DNA of 64,000 bases from Oreohelix idahoensis (GCA_024509875.1 JAMPIV010000598.1:124001-188000); one strand, 5' to 3'; positions 1-12,915 are shown, counted from the first letter of the stretch. The notes: generated by a model from the sequence alone, not told the origin. Numbers and translations: made by a program.

Positions 1-3000
1 TAATACAAATACTGCGTGTTTTGCCAGACTAAATAAAAGCTTAAATATTTCTCAAAAAGTGAGGGGATCTGGAGTAAAGGATACTTCTCGATTCAGATTC
101 CAGTAAAGCCTCTCGAGCGGTTAGGGACCCATACCTAAGCCTTTTAGTACCTCTCAAAGGGACACTATGAGTTTAATTGATTGCCATTTTGGATTGAAGA
201 AATGCGCCTATGTGTACTTCTACTAGAATGATGAGTAAAAAAATTATTGGATCCTCTCTGTAAATAATCCCTGTATAACCAAATTTCCATGGATGATTTC
301 CTTACATTATAGCAACAGAAACAACTAAACAGGAACACATTGACTCTCTGAACATGCTGTTTGATCGACTTAGGGAGGCACAAATTTAACAGCCCGGACC
401 AAACCATAATGGTTGAGTTGGATGTAAAGAAATTTGGGTAATTTTTTGGGACACAACAGTTTATCAGGGAAAATTCAGTTGACCCCTGACCGAAGAACCA
501 TTAGATGAACTCCAAAACTTTAGAGTAATCTACAGAAAGCACCCCGAGACCACAAACCAAGAAGGTGGGGTAGACGTGATGATCATCTTCGTAGTCTACA
601 TTTATGTGGTTTTTCTTACCAGAAGTATATATATCAAAGAACTTTTCAATTCCCTATGTGCACCGTTAACTGGAATTGGACACTACGTAAGGACATCTCC
701 AGATCGCAATTATCATGGACACCACAATGTGAAATGATGCTCTTACCCTAGCGAAATTTGTAAAGAAAAGCTGTACAACAAGTCAAACCTAATTTTGAAA
801 ATTAACTGACTTTCTACACCCGTCAAGAATCAATTCATCAGTCAATGGCTCCCGGATGCATTCAGTAATTAACGGATTGGTGAGGGCTGGCAAACTTTAC
901 TTACAGAATATCCCGATGCATTGGATGGGGAATTAAGCCCAGTGGCATATGCTTAGCGCAGTTCAAAGTTGGATTAAAGCTTGAAATCAACTACTCAAAT
1001 TAGATCGATCAATGTATATCTATGTCTTGCCTCGTAATCCCCCCCCCCCCCCTTGCGGCAAATAAAGTAGAGTTCATATACCCTATTTTATCTATATGGA
1101 ACGGCATTCATATCATATGTTTGCAAACCAGATCACAAACCTTTACATTACGTTGTCTTCAGCAGACATTTTCTGCGAAGACAGGCTTGAGAACTACCTA
1201 GGTGTACTCCGTATGGTCCTTACTGTTCTCGGCTCCATTTATAATTTTAGCCACCATGGGCATTACCCCCTACCGTATATCTGTGACCGAAAAAACTACC
1301 AATTTGGGAGCGGATTTTTTATAAGCCGCCCACTCACACGCCCCTGTTCTGTGCATTTGAGAATCACCGTAAACCCACAAGAAATTAATAATAAATTTCA
1401 CTCACAATTAAGTATATAAATTCTTCTATCCGTGAATATAGAATAAAGGGTACCTATGACATTTAATGTTCGTGTTTTATGAGGGGAGCATTGATCCGAT
1501 TCGTCGTGGAATTATTTCTAATTCACCTTACATTTATAATAAATTATCAAGGTAAATGTAAAATAGCCTAAGCCCATAATTAAATTTAATATAGCTCTAA
1601 GAAAAGGAAGAAGAATGGGTAAAGGAACAGTGCTGTCTTCTCAAATGGACTTAGTACCTCGAAATAATTCCGCTTGTTTTCTACCTGCGTTAAGCAATTG
1701 GTTCCTACACGTTTCTTATTCACGTTGCAAATTGTAAAAGGCCTTCTGCAACAGTTGACAATCGCGTAAATTAGCCAAACCACTGCTAATTATTTACCTA
1801 CGCTTGCCTCTTCTAAGTAAAACTTTGTACTGTACGTTTCTTCGAACATGTTGACCTTGAGAACTCAAGCTTTGAATAAATGACATCAGTGTATTTTTCC
1901 AGCCTACATCTGCCGTTTCCAAAACAGGATTCCCCGCTTACGAAACAGATGGATCAAACGGATCAAAGAGAGCCTACCCAGCGAGGGAGAGGAGAGAGGG
2001 CCGAATGAAAAGCAGGGCACACATGCAACACTAAACACGAGCCGTCGCGCGATACACAATTGCACCACTCCTACGCAGTGGTCTATCTCCGCGTGTAAGG
2101 GCCACAATTGCACTAACTTTTTGCTCAGAACGACAGTGCTCATGCCATACTGCATCTAAAATCACCCACCTACACCACATTCCCAGGCTAGTTAGGTTTT
2201 AAAACTCCCCTAGGTAAAAACGCTTATTAGCTACTATTACTCAGAGGATGATTTCATCGGTTAGACACATTTACAATAGGGTATCACGCTTTGAAAAACA
2301 TCGATACAGTAGTACCCACCGGATCAAGCACTGTCTTCGAATTTACAGGAGGTAGTATGAGCATTGCAACAGTTACTAGCTCTCGAGTTGTCTAGTACAC
2401 TGCATTATTAAGGCTCCATTCTTAAATTCTGTATATTACAAATATGGGATTCCCCCTTAGGTGGCTTGCTGACAATAGAATATGTAGAAACGTTACACGC
2501 AGCATAGTCTAGGAATTACCAAATTCTAACTGATCAAAATACATGTAAAATAGTCCCCTATAAGGGGGTGCCGTGACCCACAGCATGAAATCAGACTTTT
2601 TCTGCTCATACTTATAAAGTGCGAGCGCTCTCAATTTTCTGTTCTATTATGAACGTCGTGTGACTTGAACTAAAAAACCTCTACACGTTATCGCCGCAAG
2701 AATATCATCCTACCAGTGTTAGAACACTCCTATGTGATTTGCTACTATGCGCGCATCTCAATATTATAAGACTATACACACGATTGGTCTTTAGCTATAA
2801 ATGAATTACTCGCCTCTTGTATATCGCAGGTTTGAATCGTGTAAAAGTAGGGTAATGATTGTTGAAACGATAGTGCATCAAAACTAATGCGCTATGACTA
2901 GCGCCCTACTGAACCACGTAGGACTGCGACATTGTAATACTATCTATCTAGTTCATTGTTGTCAGGGATCGACCGAGAGTTGCTGAGCCCTCGCGCCTAT

Positions 3001-3400
3001 ACCTCTTGTAATACCTGCGCTGCTGACATATTTCCAGACACACATTCAGTGCGAAATGTCGCACGCTATAATTTATGCCTGTATATATGTGTAGTTCAGG
3101 AGCGAACATGATGTAAAGCCTATAATGCTCCAGCCTGAACAGAAGGTGTCGGAGGAAAGTAAAACTGCATGGAATGGCCAAACAGTACACTGACACCTAG
3201 ATTATTGACTAGAAAGAAATAATGCTGGAATTGCAGAGGCGTAGTAACCATTAGGGAGGGAAATACTGGTATAAAGTATTTCAGATGAAGCTGACAGTTG
3301 GCCTAACCCTCTGAACTCAATGTTTGTGATGTATTGTGCTCAGTGTAGAACTAGAGTATAAATTAGTTATGAAGTAGGAGGTACAACCTTCTTGTTTCAG
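1..3400. other. Non-coding DNA, no gene recognised
   Basis: Short open frames occur on both strands, but none resembles a known protein or has convincing splice sites. The only notable element is a run of 14 C at 1039-1052. The stretch could be intronic or intergenic, since a possible terminal exon starts at 3401. Confidence 0.5.
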
Positions 3401-3517
3401 GGACCGTGGTCTTAAAGTTATTGAGCAGCACCTGGTCAGAGCTTTGCTGAAGCCAGAGGCGGACAGCATACTCCTGGGTCCATATAGCAACCAGTGGGGT
3501 GGCTCCAGAACTCATTA
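3401..3517 (+). CDS. Possible terminal coding exon of an unidentified gene
   Basis: A pyrimidine-rich tract ending in AG at 3399-3400 looks like a splice acceptor. After it, frame 2 stays open for 38 codons with a protein-like composition (starts DRGLKVIEQHLVRALL, ends GGSRTH) and then reaches TAA at 3515-3517. An AATAAA polyadenylation signal lies about 105 bp downstream at 3623-3628. I do not recognise the protein and found no upstream exon in 1-3400, so the gene body would lie before the window or in undetected short exons. It could be a chance open frame or part of a repeat. Confidence 0.25.
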
Positions 3518-5196
3518 AAGTAATCGAGCAGAGGAGGCTTTGACTGCAGTCATCACGAAAGATAAGAGAGTGTGGCCATGGAGCTCAACATTATGTACCC
3601 CCATCTTAAAATGACATTGTAAAATAAAATTAAGAGGGGAATTTAATTGTTTTAATACCAGGAACTGAGAACATCTCCAATACTAGTTCCAATAGAAACA
3701 AACTATTGAAGTCATGATGACAAATACCAACAGAGCTTGAACAAAACAAAACATATAACTTGTAATTACAATGGATTGTGATTCCTGGTTCTCTTTGTAT
3801 TTGAATCAGGACACATATACATTCATGACAGCACTGAATACATATTGTTATTTGAAAAGTTATCAGTGACTCCTTTAAGATATCCCCGTAGAGTGTTTTA
3901 TGTATGTGAGTGTCACAGTGTTGTCAAGTGTGGTGGAATAAATTAAATTGTTTATCTGTCTGTTGTTGTTATGACTTACACTTCATCATACACATACCCT
4001 AGACATATAACGTAGTCATCACACTATTCCAGAATAATTCTGACTGAGGTATACATATGTGGCAGCAAGTAAGGTTATCTATAATACACTACTCTTATTA
4101 GATATAGATACCTTCACAGCTGATCTCAGTCAGTACACTAAGTCCCCTATAAATATTTATAACATCCCACTTTACCACACCCGCGTTGACAGAGATAATT
4201 AGTGGTGTTATTGAGGAAGTCGATGTGGCTTAATTGATTGTTGCCTGAAGTTATGCATGTTTCAGATACATCCTCCAACCTGTCATTTAGTTTGTTTGTT
4301 TGTTTGTTTATCAGGAGAGGAGGAAGGGCGATCTGTAGGCCTTCCATTCTATGATCATAAACAGATGGATTGTGTCATGTTTGGGTCAACAGACTTTTTT
4401 ATTTTATCGTTTGGTCTAGATTTATTTATTTTGGTCTTGTTGGTGCTTACATTCGAGTTTTAACACGGATAGTCGTATAATAACTGCGTGGCATTGAACA
4501 TTTGAAGAAAAAAAATGTTTTTTAAGAGCTGACATTGAAATATTGAATTTCTTTTTAAGAGTTTGAAAATCGGTACATGAAATTCTTGGGTCTGATGACT
4601 ATTTCATGGTTTACGCACTTTTGTTTCTTATGTTCGTACAGCTGTACCCTTTACAGGTTGGGCGAGATAGATAAACACGTGGAGAAGTGTGGTGGATTTG
4701 ATGTTATGAATTGTTGTAGGTATTATTATTGTAATAAATGAGATTAGCTATGAAGGTCCCTGAATTTACCCAATAGTATTGTGAACTTTTCAGGGTACCT
4801 TTCCGCTACCACCCCTTTTATCTCATTCAAAATGTATTTATATTATTATATTAAATGACTTCGTGTAGTGTCTAGGGTTATGAAGGTAGAGTGTAATGTA
4901 CAATAATCGACAAACATACAAACAAATGGTTTATTATTCACAACAGCACACAGTACTACCACAACAACATACAAACGACACTTTAAAAGGCTATCTTATT
5001 TAAGACTGTGGTTGAAATTTGTGTAAATATGATTTTTACAATTTGTTATCCTGATTCTAATTTATTTTGAACCAGAACTGACAATCAAAAGTAAAATCAA
5101 AAGAATTATTTACATCAGTCAAATAGCACAGTAGATCTTCTGTCCATACATCAAAATATTATTCTAATGTACGTATGTAGTTGTATTTTCCTACTG
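3518..5196. other. Non-coding DNA, no gene recognised
   Basis: AT-rich sequence with short spurious frames and a (TTTG)n stretch at about 4290-4310. An AATAAA at 3623-3628 could serve the candidate exon just upstream. Nothing else was recognised. Confidence 0.5.
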
Positions 5197-5210
5197 TAAG
5201 GTAATACTGG

Positions 5211-5458
5211 CGTCTGTGGCCTAATGGATATGAATGCAGTTTCATAATCCAGATATACCAGGTTCGAAACCTGCTGCAGGCGGTTTGGTAGCAGATCGCT
5301 TTGTGTGGATTTTTAACAATGGTATAAGCGCCGTACCGTTCAGAAAGCAATGGCAAACTACTGAATGAAAAAAAATTGCCTAGAAAAATCACAAACAGCC
5401 AATAAAAGCTGGGGTTAATTGCCACGTCCTGTAAAGGATAAGCAACTAACTTTTTTTT
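5211..5458 (+). repeat. tRNA-derived SINE, complete, with target duplication
   Basis: The 5' part reads as a tRNA-like RNA polymerase III promoter. An A-box-like TGGCCTAATGG lies at about 5217-5227 and a perfect B-box GGTTCGAAACC about 45 bp downstream. The body continues with a segment containing AATGGCAAACTACT and TTGCCTAGAAAA, which resembles the tail shared by several RTE-mobilised SINEs. It ends in a T-rich run. A 14 bp direct repeat TAAGGTAATACTGG flanks it at 5197-5210 and 5459-5472, fixing both ends. The perfect duplication suggests a fairly recent insertion mobilised by a LINE. Confidence 0.82.
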
Positions 5459-5472
5459 TAAGGTAATACTGG

Positions 5473-7846
5473 TAGTACCCCTAGGTTGTTGTTTAAAATC
5501 ACACCCTTTTAGTTATGTTTGTTTTCGTTTGTCTCTTGTGGGACTATTAAATATTTGTCCCAGTTTTATTCACTGTCACTTTATAGTCTTTTTAAAGTTC
5601 TGGTAGTTAAGCTTCCAGGTGCCGAACATGAACTTAACTTGGCAGTAGAATACAGGTAGAACGTTTCCTCTGCTCGCTTGACAATCTGTTCCCTGTTTGA
5701 TAGACAATGGCCACTAGCATGGGCTCGCAGTATACAGACAGAGTCCTGAATCAATCAGTTTTCAAGCGTTTGGTACCACATTAACGTCAGTACCCAGGAC
5801 CTCTGAAATGTGAAGATTATGCATCCTTCTTAATATTTAGCATACACTAATAGTCCACATTTAAGGACAGGTACATTACAAACAAACAAAAAGGGTCATA
5901 GCCTTATACAAACCTATGCCACCATTATCTTTTGATGTGACAATGTACACCAGTATTCCTCTCCCCTAATAGTTACAACGCCACTGCAATTCCAGCTGTA
6001 ATCTTTTCCATAAAATAGGATAGGTGTTATGCTCCTTTATGACACTCATACATATTCTTGTAGTTTTACACCTCTCTGACAGTCTATCACATGGTGGATC
6101 AATCTCTAGGCTTTGCCTCATGGTCGCTATAGACCCACTCATGTCCAGCCATATATTATTATTTCACATTCAATTTTTATATATAAAATACATGTTAATA
6201 AATGTCAATCTTACCACCAATTTTTTAATGAAATACACAGAGACGATGACTGACACAGTTTCGATCTGTTTTATTGTCCAGGCTGCCTAGAAATTGTATT
6301 TGAAAGCACAGCCTGATCTCATCTATCGCTGGTAGAATTTTTTTCAAGAAATGGCGTCCGCCCTAACGCTTGTTCTGACAATATCGACTCAGTTGGCCAA
6401 TCACTATTAATATTACAGTGTAAACAGTCTTTTCAAAAAATATCATTCAAACATTTCCTACGTTACTAGGCTATTTATGTTTATTCAAAGGTCAGCCAAT
6501 AATATTTCGTTTCACTTCAAATTCCACCCAATCGGATTCACTGTACTATCTTAGCCTATCTGTCACCTACTTTTGTCCCAAAAAATATGCGATCCAATCT
6601 AAGCAGATATGACTTGACCTGACAGTATCTCTGATCTCTATGTATTGTTTTATCATTATTTGATTAGTTAAGGGACTATTGAGATAACTAACAACATATT
6701 CTTTGTCAGCAAGTGTTCAGGTACACGAATATACGATTTTCAAGGGGCTATGTGGTTTGGTTCAAAATTCTATCTTTTTTTCTATGTTAGTTGTTTATTT
6801 TTAAACTACCTCTCGTTCACTCTTTTTCCATGTACTATCAAGCTAAATACGAGAGCTTAGGTCATTCATAATAAGAGCTAAACATGTTTCCATGACCGTA
6901 GTGTATACATTTCTAACTTTTCCATCGTATTGGGGAAACCCCTAAGGCAAGGCTTGCCACTATGCTATTGTTGGCTTTTAGTTTGAAATCAATGCGAAAC
7001 GAATTAGCATTTTCATCTATCCTTGCCCCTCCTCGTTCCACAATGCATTTTATGCAAATATTTCTTAGAACTAGAAAAAGTGGTTCGTTTATGTCAAGGA
7101 CGAATTTGAAAAATTGGGTACCGTTTTGTTCGGCTATTCGTTAGCAAATAATAATCTGAAGGCGTAGGCGACACCAACCGTTCTAGCAGAAAATTCTTTT
7201 GTACTTTCTTATATGTGCCTTTATGCCTTATACTGTTATATTCTAATTTATATATTGTATTTAGAAATTCACTACAAAAAGGTAACTGTAGACAGACATG
7301 AAAGAGATTAGGGAGACGTAGAAAGATACCTGAATGGATGGCACAAGACAGGACAGCGGTGTATGGATATGTAAAAAGCCTGTGTTTCTTGGAAAGGGGG
7401 TGGATGTCGGACCAAAGTATTTACACTGTGGATTTAACACATGACAAATCTATACTCTTTGGCTCAATATCTAAGGATATGACCACAGCATACAATAGCT
7501 GACATTAATTAACAATAACATCTTTAACAGGTAAGTTCCCTTTTAATAACACTGACAAACAACATTTTTCTTTCTTATATAAGAATAAGTGTTCTTAGGT
7601 CAGTTTCTTGCGCTGATTTCAAATTTGAAATCCGTTTATCTCTATCACGTCGGGTTCTTAAGATATTTGTGAATAAATATATTTTTGGGAAACCGTTATT
7701 TGCTCCGTTTCATTTTTACTATATAACTTTATAAAAATTAATAAAATGCAAAATAATTCTACATTTTATACTGCTAAAAGATGCATGACATATGTTACGT
7801 TATATTTCAAATAGTTACTGTATTTTGAAATAATTCTGAGTGAAAT
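5473..7846. other. Non-coding DNA upstream of the DDE-like gene
   Basis: No confident coding exon. Around 7331-7400 a frame reads WMAQDR followed by a degraded tail resembling the C-terminus of the non-LTR fragments at 14193 and 54486, so this may be an old LINE relic. The sequence just before 7847 is AT-rich. No terminal inverted repeats for the following gene were found by eye. Confidence 0.4.
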
Positions 7847-9465
7847 ATGGCTTCTAGAAGTTGTAGAAATTCGGCTGATCTGTTCTGTTACGTGTGTGGA
7901 TATTTTACCGATCGTGTTCACCAGAAAAACTTTACACCATTGCTAAAGAAAGCATATGAACTTTATTTCGATTCGAAAGTTGATGATGCAAATAAATCTT
8001 GGAAGCCAAATGCAGTTTGTTCGACTTGTGCAAATACATTGGCAGGTTGGTTACGAAAATCGCAGAAGCATAAGTCGATGCCTTTTGGAGTGCCAGTAAT
8101 ATGGCGTGAACCGACAAATCACGCTACTGATTGTTACTTCTGCTTGACAAATATCTATGGTTTTACTTTTAAAACTAGAAAGTCTGTGGTTTATCCAAAT
8201 GTTGAATCGGTTTCGAAACCAGTGCCTCATGATCCAATCACGTGTCCGATCCCAGTTACACCAGAACAATATCCGTTGGACATGAATGAACCATCAGAAA
8301 GTGATAGTTTACCTGCGTTAGAAACTAATTCTGACTCGGATTATATACCGGTGAATGATGGTGTTCACTTAATTAACCATTCAGAACTTTCAGATCTAAT
8401 ACGTGATCTCGCTCTCACCAAAGGACAAGCGGAATTACTCGGTTCGCGACTCAAAGAATGGAATCTTTTAGCGCCCAATACTCCGATATCTAAATTTCAT
8501 CATAGACACAGAGAACTTGTTCAATACTTTGAGATGGATGATGACATTTGCTATTGCAAAGATGTAAAAGGTCTAATGGTGCACCTCGGTCATGAGCACA
8601 TAGTCAACGAATGGCGACTTTTCATCGACTCTTCCAAGACTAGTCTAAAAGCCGTGTTATTGCATAACGGAAATTTATTTTCATCAATTCCAGTCGCCTA
8701 CTCTGTTCATATGAAAGAAACTTATGACAATATGGCTATACTTTTGGCAAAAAAAAAAGTACAATGACTACCAATGGCGGATTTGTGGAGACCTAAAGGT
8801 CATTGCAATTCTCACGGGCATGCATACTGGGTATACTAAATTTTGTTGCTTCCTATGTGAATGGGACAGCCGCAACAGACAGGAACATTATGCAAGAAAG
8901 GTGTGGCCTTTCAGGGATCGTATGCAGCTCGGGCATAAAAATATAATATACGAGCCATTAGTTAACAAAGACATCATCATTTTACCACCGTGACATATAA
9001 AGTTGGGGCTCATGAAGAATTTCGTAAAAGCGTTAGATAAAACGAGCAAAGCTTTCACTTATCTTCGAGAAAAGTTTCCGCAAATTAGCGATGAAAAGAT
9101 AAATGTATCTTTGTAGGACCTCAGATTAGGAAATTTATTGCAGACAAACAATTCGAGAACTTGTTACATGGTAGTGAACTTCGTGCATGGATGGCATTCA
9201 AATCGATCGTCGATAACTTTCTGGGAAATCACAAATCTGCCGACTATGTGCATATTGTTAAGCAGTGCATAGATGCATACAGAATTATGGGCTGTAACAT
9301 GTCCCTCAAAATCCATTTGCTCGATTTGCATCTTGACTTTTCCCCTGACAACCTTGGCGAAGTCAGCGATGAACATGGAGAACGATTCCATCATGATTTC
9401 GCCGTAATGGAGTCACGTTATCAAGGACGGTGGAGTGTGACCAGGCTTGCCGATTATTGTTAGAT
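7847..9465 (+). pseudogene. DDE-transposase-like multicopy protein, broken copy 1
   Basis: Three consecutive + strand frames (7847-8767, 8724-8993, 9161-9463) form one interrupted protein of roughly 530 residues. The N-terminal part has paired cysteines (CYVC, CSTC, CYFC), likely zinc binding. The second half has conserved blocks EWRLFIDSSKTSLK, CGDLKVIA, FLCEWDSR, LPP..KLGLMKNF, VGPQIRKF and SDEHGERFHHDF. The spaced D, D and E in FIDS, CGDL and SDEHGE suggest an RNase H-like DDE nuclease; that is inference. Breaks: a 10-A run near 8750 shifts frame, TGA after LPP at 8991-8993, a frameshift near 9105-9115, and TAG after LADYC at 9461-9463. A second copy lies at 31.0-31.97 kb. I recall related uncharacterised proteins being highly multicopy in invertebrate genomes, so this is probably a dead transposon gene. 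Confidence 0.65.
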
Positions 9466-10355
9466 GCTTCATCGCGATGGTACCACATGCCATTCACCGA
9501 CGAAAGTCGACTGCAAAGAAATTCAAGCCTACATAACTGTTATACTTCTTGTACAAATGATGTTGTAATACTGTATGCGTTGTTAAAAAACTTCAATTGC
9601 GTATTTCTAGAGATCCCGACCTGATAGAGAAAAACGGTTTGCAGATTTAAAAACAGCGCATTAAAATTGACCAGAAAAACATAGAAATGTTAGAGAAAGA
9701 AAAAAAAATTTTTTTTGTTAGCCAGTGTAATCACTGCACACAGAGAAGCCGCACACGGCTAGCAAAACATATGAAATACAATGCAACAGAAATGCCAATA
9801 TAACATGCAATAATCAACAACTCAATCTAATAGTACCATAATCACTGGCAAGTCCTACCGAGTGAACAACACAATGACTGTCGCTCACCGGCTAAGTCCT
9901 GTACTGTAGTAAAGCAATACTCAAATACAAATAACTTATCATCGATGGTCTACAGAAAAATGATACTAGGAATTACACCTCCAATTCTCGAATTCTGCAA
10001 CTAATCCTGACCACATGAATAAATAGCAAGCACTATCAATGAACAACCATGGCATATATATCCCAGCAAAAATGCTGACAGAGAACCACAAAACGACCTC
10101 TCCCGGTCGATGGCCAGAAAGTCAACTAACTTTTAGCGCCAGAATCTATCCCCACTTCCTTTCCAGGTCACCTGACCAAAACGGGTTTTTTATTATCTCA
10201 ATGTCGCCACTCGCAACGTAACCAACTTAATATTTTGTCGAACATATATACTGTGACAGTGGGGGGAGGCGGATTCTGAATGATAATGAATTAATGATTA
10301 AATGTATGTACCTTTTGTTTAATGCCTGTTAAGTCCGTTTTAAGATGTACCCCAT
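9466..10355. other. Non-coding DNA after the DDE-like copy
   Basis: Weak similarity to the DDE-like family may continue for about 25 codons past the TAG at 9461-9463. After that the sequence is AT-rich and no feature was recognised. No terminal repeat marking the end of a transposon was identified. Confidence 0.4.
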
Positions 10356-10359
10356 ACGG

Positions 10360-10770
10360 GCAAAATGTGTTTAGTAGCACCATTCGCCCGTCATTTGTAC
10401 CCGAAGTCTTCATCTTCTTCGTACACTCTCAGACGTCTACTTGAATATTTTCAAAGAAAGCAGTGGTCAGCTGGAGGCTATTTTATCTTCGTAGAGCTTT
10501 TCCACCAATGGTACAGGTGTCGGCCATATGCACTTTCTATGTTCCACATATATTAGGCATCTTTACAGCAGATGTTCAACAGTCATTTTATTAGTGCCAC
10601 CGTTATACTCATCGGTGTTTCCTATCTTTAGCTTGTTGAATAGATGGTTTCTCAATCTATTGTGCCCGTGCGGAGTCTGTAGATTACCACTTGTTTTCTT
10701 CTGTTGACCGAGAGTGTTCGATTTATCAAAAACAGTTTCATAGATTTCGATATGCCTCATATCGACCAAA
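10360..10770 (-). mobile_element. Non-LTR retrotransposon C-terminal fragment
   Basis: The - strand encodes a degraded tail containing the pattern LQTPHGHNRLRNHLFNKL, then GNTDEYNGG and MTVEHLL. This resembles the RNase H/zinc-knuckle end of Jockey, CR1 or I-type LINE ORF2 proteins, which typically read GHNRL...H...KL...C.CG...T.EHLL..C. The knuckle cysteines are lost and stops follow. Only the tail is present. Confidence 0.55.
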
Positions 10771-10858
10771 CAAAGATTATGATTTTAAAAGAAAAAAATC
10801 ACTATAGTTAATGTATCTGATTTAAAAAATGTAAAAAAAAAATGTTTGTGTAAATCGT

Positions 10859-12498
10859 CTTTTCTTTGATCCTTAGCCGCAGACTGTCAAAGCAGTCAGT
10901 GGCCATTACGCCTGATGGTGTTTTGTACGGCAGCAACTAATTTCTTCCACTTTGTTCGGTCGGCGGCCACCCGTCGTACAGTGCCCCAACTCTGGTTCAT
11001 TCTTTGCATCTCAGCGTCCACAGTTCTCTGCCAAGTTGTTTTTGGTCGGCATCTCTTTCGTTTTCCTTCTGGGGTCCATAGCATAGCTGTTCTTGTAATG
11101 GCATCGGGGTCCCTTCTGAGGACGTGGCCAACCCAATTCCAGCGTCTGCCAGCTATGAAGGTGTGCATGTCCTCTTGGTTACTCCGAATAAATAGTTCTT
11201 AGTTGGTGATGGTATTCGGCCAAAAGATTCAGTGAATTTTCCTTAGGCCCATTGTGTGGAAAGAGGACAGTGTCGGCATTTCCTTCTTTGTTAGTCTCCA
11301 GCATTCTGTACCATAGAGAAGCACAGAAAGTACACAGCTCTCATATAATCTTAATTTGATGTTTGTGCTGTACTTGGAAGACTTCCAGATGTTGTTGAGA
11401 CTAGCGAAGGCTGTTCTCGATTTATTCATTCTGTTGTTGATGTCCTTGCTTGTTCCGCCGTCTGGTGTTACTATGCATCCTAAGTAAGTAAATGTGCCTG
11501 TCTGTTCTAGCTTCTGGTTCCTTATTGTTATTGGCTCAGGATTGCCCATATTGAGTGCCATGACCTCGGTCTTCTTCAGATTGATGTTCAGACCCACCTT
11601 CTGGCTATACTTATTCAGTCTATCGGTTTTTTCTTGGATGTGTTGATGTGAATGTGCGAGTAGTGCAATGTCATATGCATATTCCAGGTCTTCCAGTGTA
11701 GAAAACGTTGTCCATCTAATTCCTCTTGGACTGCCTTCTGTTGTCTGGCGCATCACCCAGTCCATGACTGTCAAAAATAAAGTTGTTGATAAGGAGCATC
11801 CCTGTCGTACTCCTGTCTTCACCTCGAAAGTTACATTGCTCAACCCAACACTGCATGTAAAGTTAGAATAGAGGCTTTTTATAATGGAAACAATGCAGCT
11901 AGGAATTCCATAAGCCCTCAGTATTTTCCATAGGCTGTCCTTGTGTATGCTGTCAAAAGCCTTTTCAAAATCAACAAAGTTAATGTATAGCTGTCCGTGC
12001 CATTCTGAGCACTGCTCTATAATGTTCCTGAGGGTGAATATATGATCTGCACATCTTCTGTTTTTTTTCTGAGTCCCGCTTGTTCTTTCCTCAGTTTATG
12101 GTCTACTGATTTTGAAATTCTGTGGATAATTATCCTGCCTAGTATTTTACTGGGAACTGAGTGAAGAGTAATTCCTCTCCAGTTCTTGTAGTCTGCAAGG
12201 TTTCTTGGACAATTTGATAATTATTTCTTTACCCCACTCCGTTGGTGTTGTCTATGTTTTCCAGACTTGTGCAAATAGTGGTTCTAATAATTCTGCTGCT
12301 AGTTCAGGGTCTGCCTTGAATAACTCAGCATTTAAATTGTCTGGACCAGGCGCTTTTCCATTCTTTAACCCTTTGATAGCTGTGATAATTTCTTCTATTC
12401 GTGGAATGTCTGTACTTACGTCTAGGTCACTTTCAGCCTCAGGAACATTCAGCTGCATCTCTGAGAAACACTGAATAAGGAACCACCAGAGACGCAGC
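10859..12498 (-). mobile_element. RTE-like non-LTR element (family RTE-1), 5'-truncated
   Basis: The - strand frames 12590-12252, 11843-11229 and 11168-10896 encode successive parts of a reverse transcriptase. They are the NGKAPGPDN fingers motif, GVRQGC, the palm, YLGC, LLYGTECWRLT, GHVLRRDP and the 3' GRP-like KRCRPKTTWQRT tail. The palm motif reads EYAYDIALL, where YADD or FADD is expected, so a catalytic aspartate is lost. The 3' end carries a short A/G-rich tail. A perfect 12 bp repeat TGTGTAAATCGT at 10847-10858 and 12499-12510 marks the insertion. Frame changes between 12252 and 11843 make it inactive. The RTE assignment is from motif style, not a tree. Confidence 0.85.
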
Positions 12499-12639
12499 TG
12501 TGTAAATCGTATATGGCAAATATAAAAATATATTGCAGCAATACAGAAAAAGTCTGAGGAACAGGCAGTGATTTCTAAATAACAATACAAAAAGTAAGAG
12601 GAGCTTTCATTGCACTGCGAAATTTCTTGAAATCAAATT

Positions 12640-12800
12640 AAATCAAGTCCAACACACAAATCTGAATATTCAACTCAAATGTCAAGTCAGTCCTGTTGTA
12701 TGGCTCAGAAACATGGAGAACAACAAAAACAACAACTAGAAAGTTACAGACATTCATAATAGGGTGCATGCATAGAATAGAAGGATTTAAATGGTATGAC
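12640..12800 (+). mobile_element. Short non-LTR reverse transcriptase fragment
   Basis: The + strand frame reads VKSVLLYGSETWRTTKTT, then RKLQTFI and GCMHRI. This is the conserved thumb region after the palm of LINE reverse transcriptases (LLYGSETW). It lies opposite in strand to RTE-1 and is a different family. Only about 50 codons are recognisable before the sequence becomes low complexity. Confidence 0.6.
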
Positions 12801-12835
12801 AGTTTCACCAGTGTGGAACTGATGACAGCAATAAT

Positions 12836-12915
12836 CATTCATCATCAAAATCATCTTAATCACCATTACCATCTTCATCATGATTTTCACCCCCCCCCCA
12901 CCACCACCACCTGGA
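12836..12915. repeat. Low-complexity ATC-rich and poly-C/CCA tract
   Basis: Imperfect (ATC)n runs into a run of C and then (CCA)n. Spurious frames read through it on both strands. Confidence 0.8.

Noticed and set aside
165..3196. Several 60-107 codon frames on both strands
   Set aside because: No domain, codon pattern or splice evidence; frequency expected by chance in AT-rich DNA.
5211..5283. Functional tRNA gene
   Set aside because: A- and B-boxes are present, but the acceptor and anticodon stems do not pair well by eye, and flanking duplications show it is a SINE.
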